This document shows, piece after piece, positions 26,289 to 35,366 of a stretch of DNA of 64,000 nucleotides. Below the pieces are notes generated by a model, which was given only the letters and a program-made list of their open reading frames with translations, was not told where the DNA came from and ran no database searches. Source of the stretch: Pseudidiomarina halophila (GTDB lineage Bacteria; Pseudomonadota; Gammaproteobacteria; Enterobacterales; Alteromonadaceae). How positions within the stretch are numbered: the first letter of the stretch is position 1; each line of letters starts with the position of its first letter. The stretch is taken from positions 434,001 through 498,000 of the forward strand of contig NZ_PIPW01000001.1 in the NCBI RefSeq assembly GCF_003987215.1, given 5' to 3'. The translations under genes were made by a program, and so were the position numbers.

Positions 26289-27343
26289 GATTTCTCTCCA
26301 TGGCCGTAGGCGACGGGCTGGGTGTACTTATCAATCACGGGAACCGTCATGTTGGCCAGCAACACGGCAAAAGCTACGGCGTCAGGGTAACCACCCCAGG
26401 TACGGATTGCGAATACCAGGAAGCCGATGAGTAAGCCGAAATACAGGCGGCCGCGGTTTGAGGTCGCAGCAGTGACCGGATCCGTGGCAATAAAGAAGGC
26501 GCCGAGCATGGTGGCACCGCTGAACAGGTGCATGACCGGCGACACGCTCTGGTCAGGGCTGAACATCCAGGCCAGGGCAGCTGGAACGGCTAAACCGAGC
26601 AACATACCTACCGGAATGTGCCAGTTGATCACCCGCACTTTAAGTAGGACTAGACCACCTAACAGGAACGCGGCGTTGACCCATTGCCAGCCCAAACCGG
26701 CAATACTGCCGAAAATCGGTTGTTGCAGTGCTTCGTCGATGGTCATTTCGTGATTCAGGGCAGTGCGCAGGCTGTCCAGTGGCGTTGCCATGGTCATGCC
26801 ATCGGCGCCCATGCGCAATTGTTCTAAATCGTAACCACTGGGGGTGTAGCCGGTGAAAATAAGTACCGCGCTGTCAAAGAAACTAAGGTCGATCTGGCTC
26901 AGTTGCACCGGCAGCGGCCAGCTGGTCATTTGTACCGGAAAACTAATCAGCAGTACCACGTAACCGGCCATGGCGGGATTAAAGATGTTCATTCCGACGC
27001 CACCGTAAACATGTTTAACGATGATGATGGAGAACGCCGTACCTATGACAATAATCCACCAGGGGGCGAAACCAGGAATGCTGATGCCCAGTAAAATTGC
27101 GGTAACCAGGGCGGTATGATCGTGCCAGGCGGATTCTATTGGCCGGCCGCGGAGTTTCATGCACAGTGCTTCGGCGACCCAGGCGGTGATAACGGCCAGC
27201 ATAAGCTGCCAAATCACACCCCAACCGAAGAAATAAATAATCGTCAGTAAACCCGGTACCAGAGCCAGATAAACCCAGCGCATGACCTGTTTTGTGGTGC
27301 GACGTTGATGACTGTGCGGCGACGCAGCGAGTTTAAAGGTCAT
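26285..27343 (-). CDS. rsxD: Rsx/Rnf electron transport complex subunit D
   Basis: 352 residues with about nine to ten membrane helices. Related to NqrB. RnfD carries covalent FMN on a Thr near residue 187; here Thr187 sits in DGMTMATPLD. Other family landmarks: GGVGMNIFNPAM and FSGATMLGAFFIATDPVTA. Overlaps rsxC and rsxG by 4 bp each. Confidence 0.96.
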   Translation of the reverse strand: MTFKLAASPHSHQRRTTKQVMRWVYLALVPGLLTIIYFFGWGVIWQLMLAVITAWVAEALCMKLRGRPIESAWHDHTALVTAILLGISIPGFAPWWIIVIGTAFSIIIVKHVYGGVGMNIFNPAMAGYVVLLISFPVQMTSWPLPVQLSQIDLSFFDSAVLIFTGYTPSGYDLEQLRMGADGMTMATPLDSLRTALNHEMTIDEALQQPIFGSIAGLGWQWVNAAFLLGGLVLLKVRVINWHIPVGMLLGLAVPAALAWMFSPDQSVSPVMHLFSGATMLGAFFIATDPVTAATSNRGRLYFGLLIGFLVFAIRTWGGYPDAVAFAVLLANMTVPVIDKYTQPVAYGHGEKS

Positions 27344-28950
27344 GCGTTATCCTCGTCGTTTGATGACGCTTGTTCATCGGCAGCTTTTTGTTGTGCGGCT
27401 TTGCGCGCTTTGGCGCGGGCAATGGCGGCCTGAACCGCGTCCTGCGGATTATCACCGCCAGATTTTACTTGTTCCTGCTGCGCTTTCTTACGCGCTTCCG
27501 CAGCTTTGCGATGGCGCTCCAGCCGTTGTTCTTTTTCGCGTTCTAAGCGTTCGTTGCGCGCTTCAAAGCGCTCGCGGGCAATTTCCGCTTTGGCTTTCTC
27601 GCGCGCGATATTACGGATCTCGGCTTTTGCCTTACGGTAATAATGTACCAGCGGAATTTCACTCGGGCAGACGTAAGCGCATGCGCCGCATTCGATACAA
27701 TCAAACAGATTCTGCTTTTCCAGACCTTCGTGATCTTTGGCTTTCGCCAACCACTGCAGCTGTTGCGGTAACAGCTCGGCCGGGCAGACATCGGAACAGG
27801 CGCCGCAACGGATGCAGGGCATTTCCTGTTGTGCAGGAGCCAGCTCAGTGGTGCTGGGAACCAGCAGGCAGTTACTGATTTTCACAATGGGTACATCGAC
27901 GTCGGGCAGGGTAAAGCCCATCATGGGTCCGCCCATGATAATGCGTTGTTCGTTATCCTGCGCCTGAAAGCCGGTTTGCTGCAGCACATGGGCCACCGGT
28001 GTGCCAATCCGCACCCAATAGTTGCCCGGTTTGGCGACGGCTTCACCGGTCACCGTAACCACCCGTTCGGTCAGCGCTTCACCGTGACGAATGGCGCGGC
28101 TCACGGCGTAAGCGGTACCGACGTTCTGCATGATCAGGCCGATATCAATGGGTAAACCACGGCTTGGCACCTGGCGTCCGGTTAATAACTGGATCAGTTG
28201 TTTTTCACCGCCCGACGGATATTTGGTGGGCACCACCCGTAAACTGAAATGCGGGTGCTGTTGCAGCACGTCCTGCATTGCTGCGATAGCTTCAGGCTTA
28301 TTGTCTTCAATGGCGACCAGACCTTTGTTGCAACCGGCAAGGTGCAACAAAATTTCCGCGCCGTCGATAATACTCTCGGCATGCTCGCGCATCAGCCGAT
28401 CGTCGGCACTGATGTAGGGTTCACACTCGACACCGTTAATAATCAGGTAATCAATCGGGCGTTGCAGAGCTAGTTTCTGTGCTGTCGGGAAGCCGGCGCC
28501 ACCTAAGCCGGCAATACCGGCGAGGCGAATGCTGTCCAGCAGCTCGGCGCGGGAAACCTGAGTGTAATCGGTTAGCCCTTGTTGCGGTACGCTCTCATCT
28601 TCACCGTCAGCACGGATGCGGATGACGATATCCGCCATACCGGACGGATGCGCGATGCGGCCGGGACCAATCGCTGTCACCGTGCCCGAAGTTGGTGCAT
28701 GCACAGGCAAACCCTGGCCCGTGGTCGATTGGGTTAACGGTTGACCGCGCAAAACGCGCTCGTCGACCGCAACACAGATCTCGCCAGGTGCGCCGGTATG
28801 TTGTTTGATCGGCACCACGTAGGTGGCAGCCAATGCCAATTGGCCGATGGGCGAGTGATTGGACAGTTCTTTTCGCTCTGGTGGATGAATGCCACCCGGG
28901 AATGTCCAGATTTTACCAGTTTCGATAGCCTTCTTGGCTGCTGCGGACAT
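27340..28950 (-). CDS. rsxC: Rsx/Rnf electron transport complex subunit C
   Basis: 536 residues. Peripheral NADH-dehydrogenase-like subunit. N-terminal PGGIHPPERK; Rossmann-like NADH/FMN region with GLGGAGFPTAQK and NGVECEPYI; then two 4Fe-4S motifs, CIRCGACSDVCP and CIECGACAYVCP. The C-terminal tail (about 450-536) is Lys/Arg/Glu/Ala rich and low in complexity, as in many gammaproteobacterial RsxC; it is shorter than in E. coli (740 aa), so this is a compact form. The ATG at 28950 shares one base with the rsxB stop; the frame is open further upstream but that part is not conserved. Confidence 0.96.
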   Translation of the reverse strand: MSAAAKKAIETGKIWTFPGGIHPPERKELSNHSPIGQLALAATYVVPIKQHTGAPGEICVAVDERVLRGQPLTQSTTGQGLPVHAPTSGTVTAIGPGRIAHPSGMADIVIRIRADGEDESVPQQGLTDYTQVSRAELLDSIRLAGIAGLGGAGFPTAQKLALQRPIDYLIINGVECEPYISADDRLMREHAESIIDGAEILLHLAGCNKGLVAIEDNKPEAIAAMQDVLQQHPHFSLRVVPTKYPSGGEKQLIQLLTGRQVPSRGLPIDIGLIMQNVGTAYAVSRAIRHGEALTERVVTVTGEAVAKPGNYWVRIGTPVAHVLQQTGFQAQDNEQRIIMGGPMMGFTLPDVDVPIVKISNCLLVPSTTELAPAQQEMPCIRCGACSDVCPAELLPQQLQWLAKAKDHEGLEKQNLFDCIECGACAYVCPSEIPLVHYYRKAKAEIRNIAREKAKAEIARERFEARNERLEREKEQRLERHRKAAEARKKAQQEQVKSGGDNPQDAVQAAIARAKARKAAQQKAADEQASSNDEDNA

Positions 28951-29513
28951 CAGGACTTTGCCTCCACAATCTGTACTGGAATTTTTTCCAGATCCCACTG
29001 CCAGTTATCTGGTCGCGTTGGCACCGGTACCATATCGATACAATCGACGGGGCAGGGCTCGACACAAAGATCACAACCGGTGCACTCATGGGCAATCACT
29101 GTATGCATATGTTTGGCAGCGCCCAAAATCGCATCGACCGGACACGCCTGGATACACTTAGTACAACCGATACATTCATCTTCGCGAATCACCGCGACCT
29201 TCTTCACGTCTTCGGTGCCATGGGCCGAGTCGAGCGGTTTTGGCTCGACGCCCAGCAAGTCCGCTAAAGCTTTGATGGTCGCTTCGCCACCCGGCGGGCA
29301 TTTATTGATGTCTTCGCCGTTGGCGATAGCCTGGGCGTATGGCCGACAGCCGGGATAACCGCACTGGCCGCACTGGGTTTGTGGTAACAGGGCGTCGATT
29401 TGTTCAACGATAGGATCGCTTTCCACCCGGAAGCGCACCGCGGCAAAACCGAGCACCAGACCGAAGATAAGCGCTAATACGCCAATGGCAATCAGAGCGG
29501 TAACAATACTCAT
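28950..29513 (-). CDS. rsxB: Rsx/Rnf electron transport complex subunit B
   Basis: 187 residues. N-terminal membrane helix (about 5-28), then a 4Fe-4S site of the CGQCGYPGC type, and a C-terminal two-cluster ferredoxin domain ([17 protein letters not shown] and [16 protein letters not shown]). It relays electrons between RsxC and the membrane core. Overlaps rsxA by 4 bp. Confidence 0.97.
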   Translation of the reverse strand: MSIVTALIAIGVLALIFGLVLGFAAVRFRVESDPIVEQIDALLPQTQCGQCGYPGCRPYAQAIANGEDINKCPPGGEATIKALADLLGVEPKPLDSAHGTEDVKKVAVIREDECIGCTKCIQACPVDAILGAAKHMHTVIAHECTGCDLCVEPCPVDCIDMVPVPTRPDNWQWDLEKIPVQIVEAKS

Positions 29514-30094
29514 GAAAGGGTCACCAGGCCGCTAAAGCCCATAAAGGCAAGTGACATTAAGCCCGCCGTGATCATGCCAACCGCCGCACCTTTGAAGGGT
29601 AAAGGTACGTCTGCTGCAGCGAGGCGTTCACGCAGGGCAGAGAATAAAATTAACACCAGTGAGAAGCCGATAGCGGCACCGAAGCCGTACACGATAGACT
29701 CAATGAAATTGTGTTGTTCGTTGATGTTCAGCAGCGCCACACCCAGCACCGCACAGTTCGTGGTGATCAAGGGTAAGAAGATGCCCAGCAAGCGATACAA
29801 GGTCGGGCTGGTTTTATGCACCACCATTTCGGTGAACTGCACCACCACGGCGATAACCAAGATAAAGCTAAGGGTCTGCAGGGCGAGCAGATCAAAAGGT
29901 GCCAGTAAATAATGATTTACCAGGTAGCTGCACACCGATGCGAGCGTCAGCACGAAGGTCGTGGCCGCAGACATACCGATGGCGGTCTCAAGCTTGTTGG
30001 AAACCCCCATAAAGGGGCACAAACCGAGAAACTTCACCAATACGAAGTTGTTGACTAGTACTGTCGCTACCAGCAGTAGCAAATACTCACCCAT
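29510..30094 (-). CDS. rsxA: Rsx/Rnf electron transport complex subunit A
   Basis: 194 residues with six membrane helices, the partner of RsxE. Conserved [12 protein letters not shown] and [17 protein letters not shown] motifs contain the intramembrane cluster Cys. First gene of the rsxABCDGE-nth operon; the promoter must lie in 30095-30270, shared with the divergent PAP2 gene. Confidence 0.97.
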   Translation of the reverse strand: MGEYLLLLVATVLVNNFVLVKFLGLCPFMGVSNKLETAIGMSAATTFVLTLASVCSYLVNHYLLAPFDLLALQTLSFILVIAVVVQFTEMVVHKTSPTLYRLLGIFLPLITTNCAVLGVALLNINEQHNFIESIVYGFGAAIGFSLVLILFSALRERLAAADVPLPFKGAAVGMITAGLMSLAFMGFSGLVTLS

Positions 30095-30270
30095 TTGAAT
30101 CGCCCGAATCAGCTATTAAATCTTGCGTATTATCGAATGTTTAGCGCTATGAAACAACCGACAGACTGTAGTGTTATTGAACTTTGTCACGGAATCTTCA
30201 CGGTGCTGTAGCAAAACCGCCATTTTTACCGGGTAAATTGACCGCAACAACAGGAACGAAGGAGCCTGTT

Positions 30271-30795
30271 ATGGTTCGCTGGTTAGCTACTTTGAGTCGC
30301 TATGACCAACAATGGTTTTGTTGGTGTTCGCAACGGTCGCAAAGCTTTCAGCAACAACGCTGGATACGCGTGTTGTCACGCACAGGTGACGGTCACTGTT
30401 ACGCACTCATTGCACTGCTTTTAGGCTCCACCAGCGCGGCTCCCGGCAACGCATTCGTACTGACCTTAGCTGCCGGCTTTAGCATCGAAATTCCATTGTT
30501 CATCTTAATCAAGCGCTGGCTCAAACGCCCCCGTCCTTATCAAACCTTATCAATCACTGCGGTGATACGCGCGCACGACCAGTTTAGTTTTCCGTCGGGC
30601 CACACCACCGCGGCATTCTTATTCGCCGGTATCGCCAGTAGCTTTTATCCGGCGTGGACCCCGCTGTGGATGAGCTGGGCTACCGGCGTCGGACTTTCCC
30701 GTATCTTGCTTGGTGTGCATTACCCCGGCGATATTCTCGCCGGAGCAGTACTTGGCAGCGGTTTAGCATTCATAGCGTTGCAACTGATAAGTTAA
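30271..30795 (+). CDS. PAP2 family phosphatase
   Basis: 174 residues, starting at the ATG with AAGGAG eight bases upstream; the open frame extends further but without a ribosome site. The three PAP2 signatures are present: KRWLKRPRP, PSGHTTAAFLF and SRILLGVHYPGD, with five to six membrane helices. The family removes phosphate from lipid phosphates such as undecaprenyl diphosphate, phosphatidate or phosphatidylglycerophosphate. It is 13 bp upstream of a glycosyltransferase gene, so a role in envelope glycolipid synthesis is likely. Confidence 0.9.
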   Translation: MVRWLATLSRYDQQWFCWCSQRSQSFQQQRWIRVLSRTGDGHCYALIALLLGSTSAAPGNAFVLTLAAGFSIEIPLFILIKRWLKRPRPYQTLSITAVIRAHDQFSFPSGHTTAAFLFAGIASSFYPAWTPLWMSWATGVGLSRILLGVHYPGDILAGAVLGSGLAFIALQLIS

Positions 30796-30808
30796 CAGGA
30801 GTTTATCT

Positions 30809-31897
30809 ATGCGCATATTAGTCGGAGTTCAAGGCACTGGGAACGGTCATCTAAGTCGTTGTACGGCTTTAGCTGAAGCGTTGCAACAGCATCCCTCGGT
30901 GCAGGTTGATTATTTAATATCCGGCCGCGCCCGTGAACACTTTTTTGATATGGAGGCATTCCCTGGCTGGCAATGGCGCAAAGGCCTATCCTTTGCAGTC
31001 GAGCACGGTCAGATCAATGTGCGTAAAACCCTGGCCCAGAACGACTGGAAACAGTTCTGGGACGATGTTAAAGCACTGGATTTAACTGCCTATGATTTAG
31101 TGGTAACGGATTATGAACCGGTGGTTGCCTGGGCGGCGCGGCGTCAGGGTAAACGTTGTATCGGTATCGGCCGGCAATATGCCTTTTATAAACCGACGCA
31201 GACCCTGAAATTGCCCTGGTTCTATCAACAGCTGATCCGCTGGTTCGCGCCAGTACAGGATGTCGTCGGCATGCATTGGGTGGCTGACGGCAATCATATT
31301 TTGCCGCCTATCGTGCATCATCGCGCGGTTGCCGAGCAAATTGAAACGGATCGTTACCTGGTTTATCTGCCCTTTGAGTCGCTGCTTAATGTCCATCGTT
31401 TGCTGGTGCAGTTTCCCCAGTACAAATTCAGTGTCTTCCATCCTGATGCCAAGCGTCAGCGCATCGCCGGTATCGATTATTACCCACCGTCCAGACAGCG
31501 CTTTGCTGAGCATTTTGTTAAGGCGGAAGGGGTCATTAGCAATGCCGGCTTTGAAACCAGCTGTGAGGCTCTGGCGTACGGTAAAAAGCTATTAGTACGA
31601 CCACTGGCAGGGCAATTTGAACAACTGGCAAATGCCCGCTGTCTGGCCGAGCTGGGATTGGCGTCGCAACTGAGTGAGATTACCCCTTCGAGTCTTGCCG
31701 ATTGGTTTGCGACCGCTCAGCGGAATCAATGCTTCTGGCCTGATGTCGGCGCGGAAATTGCGGCCTGGTTGGCGGCTGGGGCGGAGACGCCGGTGGCAGA
31801 ACTAAGTCGTCGCTTATGGCGACAGGCGGATCAAAGTGATTATCGGGATTTATTACGGAGTGATTTACGAAGTGATTTGCGTTTGCAACGAAGCTAG
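30809..31897 (+). CDS. MJ1255/VC2487 family glycosyltransferase
   Basis: 362 residues of GT-B fold. N-terminal GVQGTGNGHLSRC is the G-rich loop of the MJ1255/VC2487 family; the C-terminal sugar-nucleotide site carries SNAGFETSCEALAYGKKLLVRP. The family is predicted to add sugars to lipids or envelope polymers; exact substrates are unknown. Co-oriented with PAP2 (13-bp gap). The last residues include a duplicated RSDL(R/RL) from a 12-bp tandem repeat. It ends two bases before the CCA end of a minus-strand tRNA-Asn. Confidence 0.88.
   Translation: MRILVGVQGTGNGHLSRCTALAEALQQHPSVQVDYLISGRAREHFFDMEAFPGWQWRKGLSFAVEHGQINVRKTLAQNDWKQFWDDVKALDLTAYDLVVTDYEPVVAWAARRQGKRCIGIGRQYAFYKPTQTLKLPWFYQQLIRWFAPVQDVVGMHWVADGNHILPPIVHHRAVAEQIETDRYLVYLPFESLLNVHRLLVQFPQYKFSVFHPDAKRQRIAGIDYYPPSRQRFAEHFVKAEGVISNAGFETSCEALAYGKKLLVRPLAGQFEQLANARCLAELGLASQLSEITPSSLADWFATAQRNQCFWPDVGAEIAAWLAAGAETPVAELSRRLWRQADQSDYRDLLRSDLRSDLRLQRS
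31855..31878 (+). repeat. Tandem 12-bp repeat at the 3' end of the glycosyltransferase gene
   Basis: ACGGAGTGATTT is followed directly by ACGAAGTGATTT (one difference). It encodes the duplicated RSDL at the C terminus, an in-frame expansion that seems recent. Confidence 0.7.
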
Positions 31898-31898
31898 C

Positions 31899-31975
31899 TG
31901 GCTCCCCAGGTTGGATTCGAACCAACGACACATGGATTAACAGTCCACCGCTCTAACCAACTGAGCTACTGGGGA
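31899..31975 (-). tRNA. tRNA-Asn (GTT)
   Basis: 77 bases including an encoded CCA. Acceptor TCCCCAG pairs with CTGGGGA, the D and T arms are regular, T loop TTCGAAT, and the anticodon loop CTGTTAA gives anticodon GTT. First tandem copy of two identical genes, downstream of the other on the same strand. Confidence 0.97.
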
Positions 31976-32013
31976 ATTGCAAGGGTATGGGTCGTGTTAG
32001 AGATGATGAGAGT

Positions 32014-32090
32014 TGGCTCCCCAGGTTGGATTCGAACCAACGACACATGGATTAACAGTCCACCGCTCTAACCAACTGAGCTACTGGGGA
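32014..32090 (-). tRNA. tRNA-Asn (GTT)
   Basis: Same sequence as the copy at 31899-31975; 77 bases with encoded CCA and anticodon GTT. It is promoter-proximal, 38 bp upstream of the second copy, so both are probably cut from one precursor. Confidence 0.97.
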
Positions 32091-32121
32091 ACTCATCGAA
32101 CTCACCTAACAACGGGAGCGA

Positions 32122-32150
32122 ATGTTAAAGGTGCCTGCGCGGCCTGTCAA
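32122..32150 (-). promoter_or_regulatory. Sigma70 promoter of the tRNA-Asn genes
   Basis: On the minus strand: -35 TTGACA (32145-32150), 17-bp spacer, -10 TAACAT (32122-32127). The inferred start is about 25 bases before the tRNA 5' end. Confidence 0.75.
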
Positions 32151-32264
32151 TAGTAAAAATGCGCGTTTGCGCGTTTTCTGTTCAGGGCTGCAAAAAATAG
32201 TTTTTGTCAAGTCACGGAAACTTGCGCGACTATAACATAAAGCATAATGCGCAATCGTTGTCGG

Positions 32265-32334
32265 TTATCCACAGCGAGGGCAAAGGCACGTCACTCATGG
32301 GCTTGCAGATCTTATCCACTAAATCTGTGGATAA
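32265..32334. promoter_or_regulatory. Cluster of three DnaA-box-like sites
   Basis: TTATCCACA at 32265-32273 and its reverse complement TGTGGATAA at 32326-32334 match the DnaA-box consensus exactly; TTATCCACT at 32312-32320 matches eight of nine. The second and third sites form an 8-bp inverted repeat with a 7-base loop. See findings. Confidence 0.55.
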
Positions 32335-32552
32335 CCTTGTGAACAGATATGTGAGAAGCCTTAAATTACGCTGGTTTGCGGGCGATTAAGAGATTGATTA
32401 AAAAGTGAGTTTAAAAATATAAACAACGATGAATCAATAGCTTACACTAAACCATTGATATCGTCTCAATTTCTTTTTTTAATTATTTTTGCTTGTACAG
32501 CGATTCACCAGTAGTTGTGTATTTCTTCATTCATTTGATGAATTTTTGGCAC

Positions 32553-32587
32553 AAAAAATGCCCCGAAACCGTGAAGATCGGGGCATT
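32553..32587 (-). terminator. Intrinsic terminator of the aminotransferase gene
   Basis: Minus strand: AATGCCCCGA, 11-base loop, TCGGGGCATT, then T-run. A perfect 10-bp stem about 32 bp after the stop codon. Confidence 0.9.
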
Positions 32588-32619
32588 TTATAAATTATGT
32601 TGTGGCGAGAATAACTTAC

Positions 32620-33804
32620 TTAATTGTTAGCAAAAGCTGTAATGCGTGCTACGGCTTCTTTGAGCGTGTCCAGATCCGTCGCGAAGGACAGGCGACAATG
32701 TCCGGGCGCACCAAATGCTGAACCTGGTACCAGTGCCACTTTGTTTTCTTTCAGAAGTGCTTCACACCACTCGATATCAGAGATTAAACCTTTCTCTGCC
32801 ATCATTGCTTCGATATTAGCGAAAACATAGAAGGTGCCATCGCCCTCAATGCAGCGCATGCCCGGAATAGCGTTCAGTGCTGCAACTAAATAGTCGTGGC
32901 GTTTTTTGAACTCGCTGACCATATTGGTGATGCAGCTCTGGTCGCCGTTGAGTGCTGCGAGCGCTGCGTACTGGCTGATACTGGCCGGGTTTGACGTGCT
33001 TTGTGACTGCATCTTCTTCATCGCAGCGATGAGAGGTTTAGGTCCCGCAGCATAGCCAATGCGCCAACCGGTCATCGCATAAGCTTTGGAAACTCCCGAC
33101 AGCAGGACAATGCGGTGACGTAAATCAGGCGCGGCCATGGCGATGTTGGCGAACGGGAAGTCTGCCCACAGAATATGTTCATACATATCGTCGCTGGCAA
33201 TCAGTACCTGAGGGTGACTGCGCAATACATCAGCCAGCGCCGCCAGTTCTTCTTTCGTATAGGCCGTGCCCGTAGGGTTCGACGGACTATTAAGGAACAA
33301 CAAGCGGGTTTTCGGGGTAATGGCTGCGGCCAGTTGTTCAGGGGTAATTTTATAGCGCTGCTCGATGCCTGCATTGATGAACTTAGGTTCAGCACCGACA
33401 AGTTTGGCCATATCCGGGTAGGAAACCCAATAAGGTGCCGGAATCAAAACTTCGTCGCCCGGATTCAGCCACACGCTCAGTAAGTTAAAAATGCTGTGCT
33501 TACCACCGGCTGAAATTAAGATCTCAGGCAGCTCGTAGGTCAGTTCATTGTCGCGTTTAAACTTGTTGATAACGGCTTGTTTGAGTTCGACGATACCGTC
33601 AACTGCCGTGTATTTTGTATGACCTGCATCAATCGCAGCCTTGGCTGCTGTTTTTATAAACTCAGGGGTATCAAAGTCCGGCTCACCAACGCCCAGACCA
33701 ATGACATCATGGCCTGCTGATTTTAACTCGGCGGCTTTTTGCGACACGGCCAGCGTTGGAGAAGGTTGTATTGCATTGATGCGATCGGATAATGGGTAGT
33801 TCAC
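32620..33804 (-). CDS. Class I aminotransferase (aspartate aminotransferase type, Iγ/Ib-like)
   Basis: 394 residues. PLP enzyme of fold type I: substrate and cofactor motifs include LGVGEPDFDTP, SAGGKHSIFN, NSPSNPTGTAY and the PLP-lysine region SGVSKAYAMTGWRIGYA (Lys of SK-A). This matches bacterial aspartate aminotransferases of the Thermus/Bacillus/rhizobial subgroup (often named aspC), which transfer an amino group between aspartate and 2-oxoglutarate. A GTG start at 33804 is preferred: AGGAAA lies 8 bases upstream and it gives the usual length; an in-frame ATG at 33867 would add 21 unconserved residues. It ends at its own terminator. Confidence 0.88.
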   Translation of the reverse strand: MNYPLSDRINAIQPSPTLAVSQKAAELKSAGHDVIGLGVGEPDFDTPEFIKTAAKAAIDAGHTKYTAVDGIVELKQAVINKFKRDNELTYELPEILISAGGKHSIFNLLSVWLNPGDEVLIPAPYWVSYPDMAKLVGAEPKFINAGIEQRYKITPEQLAAAITPKTRLLFLNSPSNPTGTAYTKEELAALADVLRSHPQVLIASDDMYEHILWADFPFANIAMAAPDLRHRIVLLSGVSKAYAMTGWRIGYAAGPKPLIAAMKKMQSQSTSNPASISQYAALAALNGDQSCITNMVSEFKKRHDYLVAALNAIPGMRCIEGDGTFYVFANIEAMMAEKGLISDIEWCEALLKENKVALVPGSAFGAPGHCRLSFATDLDTLKEAVARITAFANN

Positions 33805-34007
33805 GGCACTTTCCTGTGGGTCTAAATGAAGGTGTTTACTATATGATCCCAAGCTGTTTTTGTCCATGATCGCAACTCGTATCAGGGCATTCTTTTGTGC
33901 GCTACATGGCGTCAATGGGGTAAATCCGTTACACTAGCTGACTTCGCATACGTCTGACAATAATCGTGAAATCTAACTTACAATCACTGGTGTAAATGGA
34001 ACTCTGA

Positions 34008-35366
34008 ATGGCCTCAGCAGTATCGGCAAAATCACTAACCAATGACCCAATTCCAGCTACGCTCTGGCAAATGACCTGGCCAGTGATCATTGGTGTCCTG
34101 ACTCTGATCAGCTTTAATGTTGTTGATACCTTCTTTGTCGGGATGTTGGGTACGGATCCGCTTGCTGCTGTGAGCTTTACCTTCCCGGTAACTTTTAGTG
34201 TGGTAAGTCTGGCCATAGGTCTGGGGATTGGTACCTCCGCCGTGCTGGCGCGTAAGCGTGGAGCGGGCAATGTTGATCATGCGCGCTTTGATGGGGTTAT
34301 TGCCTTAACGGTTTCGGCATTACTGGTTGCGGCATTGTCACTGCTCGGCTTCTTATTCATGGATCCGATTTTTGCCGCGTTGCAGGCGCAGGAACGACTG
34401 TTACCACTGATCCACGACTACATGATCTTATGGTTCGCCGGCGCGACCTTTTTAGTGATTCCTATGGTCGGTAACGCGGTGCTGCGCTCGTCCGGCGATA
34501 CCCGCACACCCTCTATCATCATGGCTTCCGGCGGTCTGTTAAACGCCATTTTCGATCCCATTCTGATTTTTGGCCTGGGTCCTATTCCGGCAATGGGTGT
34601 GCAGGGTGCAGCACTTGCCAGTGTGCTGAGCTGGTCCATTGGTACGATACTGGTGCTGTGGTACCTGTACTACAAAGGGTTAATTAGCTTTAAAGTGCCT
34701 GAGCATGCGCACCCGGTGAAGTCAGCCCGGCAAATTCTTAATATTGGTTTACCTGCAGCTGGTGCCAATATGCTTACGCCCTTAGCCATGGCGGTAATGA
34801 CCGCGATTATTGCATCTTACGGCGCCCCTGCAGTGGCAGCTTTTGGCGTTGGCACGCGGCTGGAATCTTTAGCGAGTGTCATCATTCTGGCACTGTCGAT
34901 GAGTCTGCCGCCACTTATCAGTCAAAACCTTGGTGCAATGCAACATGACCGGGTGCGCGAGGCCTATCTGACAGCGATCCGCAGTGTGGTAGTGGTGCAG
35001 TTGGTGATTTATCTTATTTTAGTGATTGGCGCCCCTTATATTGCTCAGGTCTTTACCGACGATGCTGAAGTGGCGCGTATTATCCGCTTATTTATTTATA
35101 TTATGCCGCTGGGTTATGGCATGCAGGGCATTATCATTTTGACCAACTCGAGCTTTAATGCGATGCACGAGCCGATGTCGGCGTTAGCACTAAGTATTGT
35201 GCGGCTATTTGTGATGTTTGTGCCCCTTAGCTATCTCGGCTCATTAATTGCTGATATTCCGGGCTTATTTGTCGGGGGCGTGGTTGCGAATGTACTCACC
35301 GCTGGCATTGCCTGGCAATGGTTTCAGCGCGGTCTGCGAAAACAACGAAACGAGGAGGTTGCTTAA
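34008..35366 (+). CDS. MATE family efflux transporter
   Basis: 452 residues with 12 membrane helices in two homologous halves. First-half signature [22 protein letters not shown], second-half [15 protein letters not shown]-like (here [13 protein letters not shown]). MATE proteins export drugs and metabolites using Na+ or H+ gradients. Its TAA overlaps the ATG of uvrB by one base, so it is transcribed with uvrB; that linkage to DNA repair is unusual but may only reflect packing. Confidence 0.9.
   Translation: MASAVSAKSLTNDPIPATLWQMTWPVIIGVLTLISFNVVDTFFVGMLGTDPLAAVSFTFPVTFSVVSLAIGLGIGTSAVLARKRGAGNVDHARFDGVIALTVSALLVAALSLLGFLFMDPIFAALQAQERLLPLIHDYMILWFAGATFLVIPMVGNAVLRSSGDTRTPSIIMASGGLLNAIFDPILIFGLGPIPAMGVQGAALASVLSWSIGTILVLWYLYYKGLISFKVPEHAHPVKSARQILNIGLPAAGANMLTPLAMAVMTAIIASYGAPAVAAFGVGTRLESLASVIILALSMSLPPLISQNLGAMQHDRVREAYLTAIRSVVVVQLVIYLILVIGAPYIAQVFTDDAEVARIIRLFIYIMPLGYGMQGIIILTNSSFNAMHEPMSALALSIVRLFVMFVPLSYLGSLIADIPGLFVGGVVANVLTAGIAWQWFQRGLRKQRNEEVA

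Larger units (their letters stand above)
32091..32619. other. Non-coding stretch between tRNA-Asn and the aminotransferase gene
   Basis: It contains the tRNA-Asn promoter, three DnaA-box-like sites, an AT-rich segment (about 32400-32510) and the terminator of the aminotransferase gene. A 61-codon open frame at 32204-32389 spans the DnaA-box-like sites and lacks a ribosome site and codon bias; I do not call it a gene. Confidence 0.6.

Noticed and set aside
32204-32389. 61-codon open frame in the tRNA-Asn/aminotransferase gap
   Set aside because: No ribosome site, unusual composition and it overlaps the DnaA-box-like sites; likely non-coding.
32100-32620. Replication origin at the DnaA-box cluster
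   Set aside because: Too few boxes, no adjacent dnaA/mnmG and no repeated AT-rich 13-mers; a regulatory or titration site fits better.
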